Under the pieces are notes generated by a model. The model did no database searches. It was not told the origin of the DNA and saw only the letters and a program-made list of their open reading frames with translations. A DNA stretch of 64,000 nucleotides, taken from assembly GCF_040105105.1 (NCBI RefSeq), contig NZ_CP157678.1, forward strand, positions 1 through 64,000. Direction: 5' to 3'. This document shows positions 1 through 8,400 of this stretch, piece after piece (the stretch's first letter is position 1; the number at the start of each line of letters is the position of its first letter). The position numbers and the translations under genes were made by a program. The stretch is from Polaromonas hydrogenivorans (GTDB lineage: Bacteria; Pseudomonadota; Gammaproteobacteria; Burkholderiales; Burkholderiaceae_C).

Positions 1-1209
1 ATGAAAACTGTTAGCGAGAACTTATTGCAGCCCATGACCATGAACGACATCGTTCAACAAGCAGCTAGAGCCAGCGATATGGTTAGTGCGGTCAGAACAA
101 CCATGCTTGCACCAACGGCAAAAAAATTGAGTCCCACATACAACCAGACGGAAGTCGCGACGCTTTGTGGGATGGACCGTGGACCGTTTGCCTACAGAAT
201 GAAAAATGATGAACATGGCACCCTTCCCCAAGGCGTAACCAAACCCGAACGCCGTGGGAAAGAATTTACCCTGGCCGAAGCGCGTACCTGGGTAAGGGAG
301 GTCCGCAGCGACAAGCTGCGGCCAGAAGGTGCTGAAGCGGTCGTCATCAGCATTGCAAATTTCAAAGGGGGCGTTGGGAAATCCACCACAGCCATGGCAT
401 TGGCGCAGGGCTTGTCCTTGCTCGGGCACCGCATTCTTCTGATCGACGCAGACCCTCAAGGTTCGCTCACCACGCTGACGGGTTTGCTACCGGACTTGGA
501 TGTTGAAGACAAAGATACATTCTTACTCCTTGTCTCTGGCGAAGAGGAATCGATTCGCTACGCGATCCGGCCAACGTACTGGGATGGCATTGACTTGGTC
601 GCGGCCGCACCGTTGCTCTTCAGCATCGAATTCACGCTTCCTTCCCGCCAAGTGCGCGAAGAAGGCTTTGAGTTTTGGAATGTTTTAAATCTCGGCATTG
701 ACGATGTGCGAGAAGACTACGATGTCATCATCATTGATACCGCCCCTGCCTTGTCGTACGGCACTGTCAATGCATTGATGGCTAGCAATGGCATCATTAT
801 GCCGCTGCCGCCCAACGCGCTTGACTTTGCATCGGGCGCGCAGTTTTGGAGTTTGTTTGCGGACTTGTCCGAAAGTCTTTCAGGCAGCGGACGTTTGGAC
901 AAGACATACGATTTCATTAGCGTTCTTTTGTCACGCGTTGAAACTGATGCGGCAAGCGCGATGGTTCGTAAGTGGATCATTTCCACCTATGGTGACAAGG
1001 TACTGCCGGTCGAGATTCCAAAGACCGTTGTTACGTCGACATCGAGCGCAGAGTTTGCTACCGTTTACGATATTTCGCGATATGACGGCTCAGCCCGTAC
1101 CTATAAGCGCGCGCGTGAAGCCTATGACAGCCTGGTTGCTTATGTTGAGCGCCTAGTTCATGCTGTCTGGCTTCGCGATTCCACTAATCGAAAATCGAGA
1201 TTCAACTAA
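1..1209 (+). CDS. parA: ParA-type partition ATPase with N-terminal DNA-binding domain
   Basis: Deviant Walker-type ATPase that, with ParB, segregates the replicon at cell division. The deviant Walker A motif KGGVGKST is at residues 122-129, and the following strand carries DADPQG at about 149-154. An N-terminal extension of about 110 residues includes a helix-turn-helix-like stretch (about 47-100), as in plasmid ParA proteins that repress their own operon. At 402 residues it fits the large plasmid (type Ia) ParA class rather than the short chromosomal class. parB follows after 2 bp, so the two form an operon. The window begins exactly at this ATG, which suggests the source record was numbered from parA; no promoter is therefore visible. 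The family call is secure. Plasmid rather than secondary-chromosome origin is inference. Confidence 0.95.
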   Translation: MKTVSENLLQPMTMNDIVQQAARASDMVSAVRTTMLAPTAKKLSPTYNQTEVATLCGMDRGPFAYRMKNDEHGTLPQGVTKPERRGKEFTLAEARTWVREVRSDKLRPEGAEAVVISIANFKGGVGKSTTAMALAQGLSLLGHRILLIDADPQGSLTTLTGLLPDLDVEDKDTFLLLVSGEEESIRYAIRPTYWDGIDLVAAAPLLFSIEFTLPSRQVREEGFEFWNVLNLGIDDVREDYDVIIIDTAPALSYGTVNALMASNGIIMPLPPNALDFASGAQFWSLFADLSESLSGSGRLDKTYDFISVLLSRVETDAASAMVRKWIISTYGDKVLPVEIPKTVVTSTSSAEFATVYDISRYDGSARTYKRAREAYDSLVAYVERLVHAVWLRDSTNRKSRFN

Positions 1210-1211
1210 AA

Positions 1212-2339
1212 ATGGCACGAAAATTATTTGAAAAGGGTGATTCGATCACGTTGCCCGCAGGGATTGGTGCAATGCCCGTACAGACATCGAATGTGAGCCG
1301 TCCACGTACAGCCATTGGTGGGATGGCGCAATTTGTGGTGGATGAATCCAAGGTACGGCTTGAGCTTGAGTCATTACGTGCCGAGTACGTAAAGCATGAG
1401 GGCGCCAAGCCAGCGCGTTTGCTAGACCCTCGAAAAATCAAGCCGTCACAATGGGCAAATCGGCATGAAGACTCTTTTCGATCGGAAGAGTTTATCAATT
1501 TGCGGGCCGAAATCGAAAATGCGGGTGGCAATGTCCAGGCGATCAAGGTGCGCCCACTGCTCGCTGACACGATTGAGCAGGACCGTCGAAAAGTTGCAGA
1601 ACAGCTTGCGAAGACTCTTGAAAAAGGGGGGGTTGAACCGTTCAACCCCCCCTACGAATATGAGATCGTTTTTGGACATCGACGCCATCGGGCTTGCCTT
1701 GATCTGGGAATACCAGTGCTCGCGTTGATCGAGGAGACAACGGAGCAAGAACTTTTTGTCGACATGGATCGAGAAAACAGGCTGCGCGCTGATCTCTCGC
1801 CGTGGGAGCAGGGAATGATGTACGCCAAGGCATTGGACAGGGGTTTGTTTTCTTCCAATGCGCGCTTGGCGTCAGCGGTTGGCCGCGATACGGGGGTAAT
1901 TGGCAAAGCGCTCGCCCTCGCCAGATTGCCTTCGAGTGTTGTTGAAGCCTTTCCCACACCGCTGGATATCCAGTACCGTTGGGCCAAGCCGCTCACGGAC
2001 CGGTTGCTTGCCGATCCTGAGGCTGTCACCCATCGGGCTCGGGATTTGAAAGGGTCAAAGAAAAAGTTCTCTGCGAAAGAGGTTTTTGAGTTGTTGACCT
2101 CTGAACGGGCGATATATTCTGATGAGAAAAAACCACTCGATTCAGAAGCTGAGCGCCGCTTCACAGAAGCGCGCGAGTTGCCTGGAAAAATTTCGATTGG
2201 CCATCGCGGCAAGAACATGGCAACGCTTTCAACCGACAGCAAAGGCCGTGCGATGGTCCGTTTCAAAGCAGTCATGACTTCCAGTAACCGTGAAGCGTTG
2301 GTCAAACTGATCCAGGAGTTTTTGGACCGACAACCGTGA
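1212..2339 (+). CDS. parB: ParB/RepB/Spo0J-type centromere-binding protein
   Basis: DNA-binding partner of ParA that loads on the parS centromere. The ParB N-terminal box appears as GHRRHRA at residues 155-161, followed by ENRLRADLSPWEQG at 188-201 and a helix-turn-helix region at about 213-235 (SSNARLASAVGRDTGVIGKA). Length is 375 residues, within the range of plasmid ParB proteins. It starts 2 bp after the parA stop and is presumably co-transcribed. Just before the GHRRHRA box there is a loop, residues 138-147 (KGGVEPFNPP), encoded by a perfect 27-bp palindrome that looks like DNA-level selection and may be the centromere itself. A rho-independent-type hairpin lies about 40 bp after the stop codon. 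Confidence 0.94.
   Translation: MARKLFEKGDSITLPAGIGAMPVQTSNVSRPRTAIGGMAQFVVDESKVRLELESLRAEYVKHEGAKPARLLDPRKIKPSQWANRHEDSFRSEEFINLRAEIENAGGNVQAIKVRPLLADTIEQDRRKVAEQLAKTLEKGGVEPFNPPYEYEIVFGHRRHRACLDLGIPVLALIEETTEQELFVDMDRENRLRADLSPWEQGMMYAKALDRGLFSSNARLASAVGRDTGVIGKALALARLPSSVVEAFPTPLDIQYRWAKPLTDRLLADPEAVTHRARDLKGSKKKFSAKEVFELLTSERAIYSDEKKPLDSEAERRFTEARELPGKISIGHRGKNMATLSTDSKGRAMVRFKAVMTSSNREALVKLIQEFLDRQP
1626..1652. promoter_or_regulatory. Candidate parS centromere palindrome inside parB
   Basis: The sequence shows two perfectly complementary 13-base arms, GGGGGGGTTGAAC and GTTCAACCCCCCC, around a single central base. Inner GTTGAAC and GTTCAAC halves resemble the GTT...AAC frame of many parS sites. 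It lies inside parB, where a conserved protein would not by itself require such symmetry. That it is the ParB target is inference. It could instead act as an mRNA hairpin that tunes parB expression. Confidence 0.5.
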
Positions 2340-2378
2340 ACTGTGGCGGTAAGTTATCGACGGCAACTCGCCTCTGCT

Positions 2379-2400
2379 AAGCGTTCAGCGGAACGCTTTT
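2379..2400 (+). terminator. Rho-independent-type terminator after parB
   Basis: Arms AAGCGTTC and GAACGCTT (8 bp, perfect) enclose a 4-base loop and run into TTTT on the plus strand. It sits about 40 bp beyond the parB stop and overlaps the 3' end of the convergent recombinase gene. On the minus strand the stem is not followed by a T run, so it most likely ends the parAB transcript. Confidence 0.6.
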
Positions 2401-4226
2401 CCCAACTCATCCATCCGTCGCCTGATCGGCGCCCGGCCGTAGATGGCCGTGGTGGTCTGGATGCTCGCATGCCCCATCTGCGCCTGGATCACATCGAGCG
2501 GAACCTGCCGGCTAATGGCCCGGGTGCCGAAGGTGTGGCGCAGCCAGTGGGTGGTGGCCCCGGCCAGGCGCTCGCGCTCATGGGCCGGCAGGCTCGACGC
2601 CCGCACCGCCCGCGCTAGCCAGCCCTTGACATGCTCGTAAAGCGCCTGGTAGCCCACCGGCGCCACCGGGTTCTGCGTGGCGGCCAGCAGGGGCGCTGCG
2701 GGCGGCGCGGCCTGGATCGAGCCCAGGCCGCGCGCTAGCAGGTAATCCTGCAGCGCATGCAGGGCCTGCCCGGGCACGGCCGCTATTCTGTTTTTGGCGC
2801 CCTTGCCGCGGACCTGCATCACCCACCCCTCAGGCTCCATGCGCAGGTCGCCCAGGGTGGCCGAGAGGAGTTCGGCCGAGCGCAGCCCGACCGCCTCGAC
2901 AAACCGCACGATGAAGCGGATGCGCGCCCGGGACGCCGAAGGCGCCTGGGCGTCGATGAAGCGCAGCACCTCGGCCATCGCCGCCTCGCTCAGCGCCTTG
3001 GTGTCCAGCATCTTTTGGCCCGGGTCGTCGCCCGTGGCCTGGTTCACGAGCAGCCAGGGGTTGGCATTCAAATACTGCGCGGCCTGGAGCCAGGCGAACA
3101 GCGACGCAATGATGACGATGGCCTGGCGGCAGCTCGCGTGCGACAGGTGCCCTCGAAACGGCGCCCAGCCGCTCTGGCCGGGGGCGGCGCGCTCGCGCGA
3201 GATCCAGCGCGGCGGGATGTTCTGCAAAAACGCCATGAACGCGCCGCAGTCGGCGACCCCCATCTGCGCCAGGCTGGCCCCCCCGCATTCATACTGCATC
3301 CACAGCAGCAGCCGGTGGGCTTCCCGCTGGTAGACCCGCACCGTGGCCAGCGAGCCGGCCCGGGCCTGGATCCAGCGCTGGACCGCCTCGAGGTCGCTGC
3401 TGGCGCCCAGCAGCGAGGGCCGGGTGCGGGCAAAAGAGGCATCGGGCGCCGAAACACCGTCCAGGATGATGTCGCCGGAGGCTCGATTCGAGGGTGAACC
3501 CAAAGGCGAGGGCGCACGAAAAAGCGCCGGCGCCTGGCTCAAGGCAAACAGCGGCTTGAGGGGCGCCGCCTCGCGCCGCAACAGCGTGGCCAGGTGGCGT
3601 TCGATGCGCCGGGCCTTGGCGATGCCGACAGCGGGCAGCGAGCGGTACCACACCCCGCCGGCCGAGATGCGGGCGTTGAGCTCGCCCAGCGTCGTCATGC
3701 CGGCGGCGGTGAGCTTGGCCGCCAGCGCGTCATCGAACCAGCCCGCGACCAGGTCGCTTGCCATGGGGATTTCTGCGGCCAGGCCCTCGAGGCGGCGCAA
3801 CAGCGCGAGTTGGCGCTCGCGCAGGCGCTGGCCGCGCGCGGTTTTTCGATCGGCCGGATGGGCTTCTTCGTAGAGTGCGAGTGCTTCGCTTTGTGAAAAG
3901 CCGTCCAGGCCCTGCGCCTCGATGAAATCCGCCAGGGCAGGGCGCGGCTCGCCCGCGGGACTCTGGATGCGCAGGCCGACCAGGCGCCAGGCGCTCTCGC
4001 CCCGCCGGCGGGCAACCGCGCTCACCGCGTCAACCGCCTGCCGGTGCGCCGTGATGGCTTCGTGGCCGTGCGCGACGCCGAGGTAGCGCCGGGCCGAGTC
4101 GACCAGGCCAAGCCCTTCGGCGCAGGCGCGCAGGTGCGCGAAGTGGTGGGGCCCGAGCCGGCGCACGAAGCGCCCGGCAGGGGGCGCCGACAAGGTGGCG
4201 GAGGGCGTCGCGTTGGAGCGGGTCAT
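2385..4226 (-). CDS. Large tyrosine recombinase (phage-integrase family)
   Basis: Site-specific DNA recombinase of 613 residues. The C-terminal catalytic domain shows the expected pentad: Arg449 in VGLRSAEL, a Lys in the QVRGKGAKNR hairpin (about 474-479), His560 and Arg563 in HWLRHTFG, His586 in MGHAS, and nucleophile Tyr596 in TAIYGRAP. A SAM-like core-binding domain precedes it (about 280-395). The first 210 residues resemble the DUF3701-type N-terminal extension found on integrase-like proteins of Burkholderiales; that label is from memory. Placement beside parAB and a dif-like 28-bp site suggests a role in multimer resolution or integration of this replicon. Convergent with parB. No transposon ends were recognised around it. 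Confidence 0.9.
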   Translation of the reverse strand: MTRSNATPSATLSAPPAGRFVRRLGPHHFAHLRACAEGLGLVDSARRYLGVAHGHEAITAHRQAVDAVSAVARRRGESAWRLVGLRIQSPAGEPRPALADFIEAQGLDGFSQSEALALYEEAHPADRKTARGQRLRERQLALLRRLEGLAAEIPMASDLVAGWFDDALAAKLTAAGMTTLGELNARISAGGVWYRSLPAVGIAKARRIERHLATLLRREAAPLKPLFALSQAPALFRAPSPLGSPSNRASGDIILDGVSAPDASFARTRPSLLGASSDLEAVQRWIQARAGSLATVRVYQREAHRLLLWMQYECGGASLAQMGVADCGAFMAFLQNIPPRWISRERAAPGQSGWAPFRGHLSHASCRQAIVIIASLFAWLQAAQYLNANPWLLVNQATGDDPGQKMLDTKALSEAAMAEVLRFIDAQAPSASRARIRFIVRFVEAVGLRSAELLSATLGDLRMEPEGWVMQVRGKGAKNRIAAVPGQALHALQDYLLARGLGSIQAAPPAAPLLAATQNPVAPVGYQALYEHVKGWLARAVRASSLPAHERERLAGATTHWLRHTFGTRAISRQVPLDVIQAQMGHASIQTTTAIYGRAPIRRRMDELGKAFR

Positions 4227-4559
4227 GGGTCGTTACGCCTGCGGGAAGGGCAGGGCGGCGGGCCTGGACAGGCGCGCCAGGGTCAAAACGCGGCCTGCCA
4301 GAACGGCCCAGGCGCGCCGAACGCAGGGATGTCTAGGGGGCGGGCAGGGTGAGGCCTTCCAGGCCGCTGGCGGGGCTGCAATCGCTTCGAACTCGCCTGG
4401 CGGGGCCCGCCGCCGCATGAGGGCAAGCTCAACCCCGGCACTGGGCCGGCGGGTGCGCCCGGGCTGGGCGCCCGCCGGCCCCGGGGTGCGCAAGTCGTTG
4501 TCGGGATTGAAGTTTTTCATGCGGTGCTGGCTCGGGCCGGTTTTGACCGGTTTATTTTA
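4227..4559. other. Gene-free stretch upstream of the recombinase
   Basis: GC-rich 333-bp interval between the recombinase start and the dif-like site. Open frames here have no recognisable domain and no convincing ribosome-binding site. It presumably holds the recombinase promoter, which I cannot pinpoint. No iterons were seen. Confidence 0.5.
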
Positions 4560-4587
4560 CCCTGAGATAATGGCTCTTATCTTAGGG
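4560..4587. other. dif-like tyrosine-recombinase crossover site
   Basis: 28-bp site with left arm CCCTGAGATAA, 6-base centre TGGCTC, and right arm TTATCTTAGGG; the arms match at 10 of 11 positions. The 11-6-11 geometry with ATAA and TTAT bordering the centre is that of the E. coli dif site and related XerC/XerD plasmid sites. It lies about 330 bp upstream of the tyrosine recombinase gene. Whether host XerCD or the local enzyme uses it is inference. Confidence 0.55.
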
Positions 4588-4628
4588 CAGTGCGTTGAAT
4601 GTTGAGGCCAGTGCTCGTTCATTCACAT

Positions 4629-4915
4629 CGTTCACACAACTAAATTTGACCCCAGTTTGCAAGTAAATCTGGCCCTACTTCTGACCGAGACCCATTGCAA
4701 GCCTTCAAAGCTGCAAAAAATGCCTACAACAGTGGCCAAACCGTGTGGTCTGGCCTTTGCGCACTCAAGCCCGGGCGCTATTACGGGTCAAAATTGCTTG
4801 AAAACGCCAGCAAGGGCCAGAATTACTTGCAATTCTGTCGGCTTGAAATGGCTGCGATGTAAATTTTTGCGCAATATTGACCCCAATTCAAGGGCCAAAT
4901 TTACTTGTGTGAACG
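4629..4915. mobile_element. MITE-like element built of IS21-type ends
   Basis: A 287-bp segment bounded by inverted repeats: CGTTCACACAACTAAATTTG at the left and, on the opposite strand, CGTTCACACAAGTAAATTTG at the right. Inside are further degenerate copies of the motif CAAGTAAATTTGGCCC: forward at 4637-4653 and 4659-4676, reverse at 4785-4800, 4813-4830 and 4891-4907. Several end-internal transposase-binding repeats with no transposase gene is what a deleted IS21-like (istAB) element would leave. No clear target duplication was seen. The family assignment is inference from end architecture. Confidence 0.5.
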
Positions 4916-5071
4916 TTTGCCTAAAAGTGTTGCTATCTTTGGTCTGAAAAAGTTCCACATGAACCGATGGCGCAAACCTCTGGCCACAAGCGCTGCCCCA
5001 GCCAAAAAAATTCGCCACCTTGAAGCAAATTCGTTCATTTCGAGAACACTTTTAAAGAAATGAACGATTTT

Positions 5072-5107
5072 GATGATGATGATGATGCTGCTGCTGCTGC
5101 TGCTGCT
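5072..5107 (+). repeat. Trinucleotide microsatellite (GAT)5(GCT)7
   Basis: Five GAT units run directly into seven GCT units, giving 36 bp of perfect triplet repeat. It lies at the head of the permease fragment that follows and, read in that frame, gives runs of Met and Leu. Triplet units keep frame, so it could not switch translation on and off by copy-number change. Confidence 0.9.
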
Positions 5108-5309
5108 CAAGGACCTGCTGAGAATCGCTGCTTTCCGCAAGGATTTCGACTTCGATTTTTTGAAATTCCTTGTGCCCTTTGGCCTGCTAGGAACGGCGGT
5201 GGGCGCGCTGCTTTTCGGGGTGCTCGATGCCCGCACGGTGGCGGCCATCGTTGGCGGTTTCACGCTGCTGTTCCTGGCGCAGCGCCTGCTGTTTCTGGCC
5301 CGACAGCCC
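5073..5309 (+). pseudogene. TauE/SafE-type permease fragment
   Basis: The frame reads LRIAAFRKDFDFDFLKFLVPFG, then LLGTAVGALLFGVLD, then VGGFTLLFLAQRLLF. This resembles the mid-part of TauE/SafE (DUF81) membrane proteins, which export sulfite or small organic acids and are normally about 250 residues. Only about 70 residues remain. The 5' side begins in the microsatellite, and the 3' side runs out of similarity before the end of convergent putA. The long open frame that continues beyond this point is the antisense shadow of putA, not a gene. Judged a decayed remnant. Confidence 0.55.
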
Positions 5310-5411
5310 GCCGCCGCCGAAATGACTGGGCACGATATTGACAATGACTTCGGGCTTCACCAGCTTCGTGGCCCATGCCATTCGTCTAGACTGTCTTCGC
5401 TGCCCGCCTTG

Positions 5412-8400
5412 TCAACCCAGCATCATCAGGCTGGCGTTGCCGCCGGCAGCGGCGGTGTTCACGCTGAGCGAGCGCTCGACCACCAGGCGTTCCAGTGGCA
5501 CCACCGCATCGCCTTCACCCACGCCCATGCCATACACGCCGACGATGGGACCGGCGCGCCCGGCCATGTGCGCGCAGGCTGCCAGAAGCGATTCGGCGCT
5601 GCCGTGGTGCAGCGCGGCGTCGTATTGCGCCTGCGGCGCCGTCCAGTCGGCCACCAGCGTGATGCGCTCGCGCACGGTTTCGGGCAGGCGCGCCTGCAGC
5701 GCTTCGGCGCTGGCCGGCCAGACGGCGCGGCTGCCCACGGCCAGTACGGCGGCAAGCTGCAGCAGGCGCGCGTCGTCCTGCGCGGCCAAGCACAGCACCG
5801 CCTCGCGCGGGTGCAGCGAATAGACGTTGCGCTCGCCGGTCGGGCCGCGCAGGCTGACGGCCGCCTGGCTGCACGACCAGGCCGCGTCATCCTGGCACGC
5901 CTGCGCCAAGGCCGGCTGGCGCTGCGCCTGCGCCCAGTCGCGCAGCGCCAGCAAGGCGCCGCCGACGGGCCGGGGCATGTTGCTGGATTCCTGATTCACC
6001 TCGGTCCAGGCGACGGCGCGCGCCATGGCGTCCGCCGGGCGCCGCGCCAGCAGCCGGTACAGATACAGAGGGCCGCCCGCCTTCGGGCCGGTGCCCGACA
6101 GCCCCTCGCCGCCAAACGGCTGCACGCCCACCACGGCGCCCACCATGTTGCGGTTGACATACTGGTTGCCTGCATGCGCTTGGCTGACCACCTGGGCAAT
6201 GGTCTCGTCGATGCGCGTATGCACGCCCAGCGTCAGGCCGTAGCCGGTGGCGTTGATCTGTTTAATCAGCGCGCCAAGTTCGCGGCGGCGGTAGCGCACC
6301 ACATGCAGCACCGGGCCGAACACCTCGCGCTCGAGCTCGCCGATGCTGTGCAGTTCGATCAGCGTGGGCAAGACGTAAGTGCCGTGGGCCAGGTCGCCTT
6401 GCGTATGGCGCGCCTGCCGGAACACGGCGTGGCCCCGGGCGCGCATCGCCCCGACATGGCGCTCGATGCTGGCCTGCGCCTCGGCGTCGATCACCGGGCC
6501 GATGTCCACCGCCAGCGCGCCGGGGTTGCCGATGCGCTGCTCGGCCATCGCGCCCTTGAGCATGGCGATCACGCGATCGGCCGATTCCTCCTGCAGGCAC
6601 AGCACGCGCAGCGCCGAGCAGCGCTGGCCGGCGCTGTCGAAGGCCGACGCCACCACGTCGCCAACGACCTGCTCGGTCAGCGCCGACGAATCGACGATCA
6701 TGGCGTTCTGGCCGCCGGTTTCGGCAATCAGCGGCACCGGCTGGCCGGCATCGCCCAGCCGGCCGGCCAGCGTGCGCTGCAAAATGCGCGCGACGTCGGT
6801 CGAGCCGGTGAACATCACGCCCTGCACGCGCACATCGCTCACCAGTTGCGCGCCCACGGTCTCGCCCCGACCGGGCAGCAGCTGCACGGCAGCGGGCGGC
6901 ACGCCGGACTGCCATAGCAGGCGCACGGCTTCGGCGGCGATCAGCGGGGTCTGTTCTGCCGGCTTGGCCAGCACGGTGTTGCCGGCGGCCAGCGCGGCGG
7001 CCACCTGGCCGGTGAAGATCGCCAGCGGAAAGTTCCACGGGCTGATGCACACCACCGGGCCGAGCGGGACATGGGTGGCAGGGGTGAAATCGGCGAGCGC
7101 CTGGGCGGCGTAGTAACGCAAAAAGTCGATGGCTTCGCGCACCTCGGCGATGGCATTGGCCGCGCTCTTGCCGGCTTCGCGCATCAGCAGCCCCATCAGG
7201 CGCGGCAAAGCGGCCTGCATGGCGCCGGCGGCGCGGTCGAGCGCGGCGGCGCGTTCGGCCGGCGCGGCCTTGGCCCACTCGGGCGCGAAGGCCAGGGCTT
7301 GTGCCAGGGCCTTGTCCACATCGGCCAAAGTGGCCTCCTGCACCTGGCCAACCTGGTCACGGTGGTCGGCTGGATTGAGAACCGGCTGGAGGCCGATTCC
7401 TTCGCCGCCGGCCGGCTCCGTGGCGCTGGCCAGCATCGGCCTGGCCAGCCAGGGCGCCTGCGCGGTCTGCCGCAGCACGCCCGCCAGCGCGTCCAGGCAG
7501 GTTTCGTCGGCCAGGTCCAGCCCCTGCGAATTGGCGCGCAGTGTGCCATAGAGCGCGCCGGGCAGCGCAATGGCGGGGTGCGGCAGGCCCGCTTGCCCTT
7601 CCTGCCGCGCCAGCCGCTCCACCGCATCGACCGGGTCTTCGACCAAGCGGTCGATGGCAATGCCGCTATCGGCTATCTGGTTGACGAAGGAGGTGTTGGC
7701 GCCGTTTTCCAGCAGGCGGCGCACCAGGTAGGCCAGCAGCGTTTCATGCGTGCCGACCGGCGCGTAGATGCGGCACGGGCGGCCGAGCTTGCCGGCGGCG
7801 ACATCGCCCACGACTTGCTCGTACAGCGGCTCGCCCATGCCGTGCAGGCACTGGAATTCGTACTGCCCCGGCCGGTAGTCATCGGGGCCGGCCAGCTGGT
7901 AGATGGCGGCCAGGGTGTGCGCGTTGTGGGTGGCGAACTGCGGGTACACCGCGCCTGGTGCGGCCAGCAGCTTGCGCGCGCACGCCAGGTAAGACACGTC
8001 GGTATGGGCCTTGCGGGTGTATACCGGGTAGCCGGGCATGCCGTCGAGTTGCGCGCGCTTGATCTCGCTGTCCCAGTAGGCGCCCTTGACCAGCCGGACC
8101 ATCAGCCGGTGCCCGCTGCGGCCCGCCAGGTCAATGAGGTAGTCGATCACCCGGGGGCAGCGCTTCTGGTAGGCCTGTATCACGAAGCCGATGCCGTTAA
8201 AGCCGCCCAGCTCGGGCGCGTAGCACAGCTTTTCCAGCAAATCGAGCGATAGCTCCAGCCGGTCTGCCTCTTCGGCGTCGATGTTCAGGCCGATGTCGTA
8301 CTGCTTGGCCATCACAGCCAGCCTGAGCAGGATCGGGTACAGCTCGTCCATCACCCGGCCGTACTGTGCGCGGCTGTAGCGCGGGTGCAGCGCCGACAGC

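Noticed and set aside
5072..5107. Microsatellite as a phase-variation switch
   Set aside because: Repeat units are triplets, so copy-number change would not alter the reading frame, and the following gene is a fragment.
5070..6917. 615-codon plus-strand open frame
   Set aside because: Beyond the short TauE-like start it lies entirely antisense to putA and reads as low-complexity His/Arg/Ala-rich sequence, a high-GC shadow.
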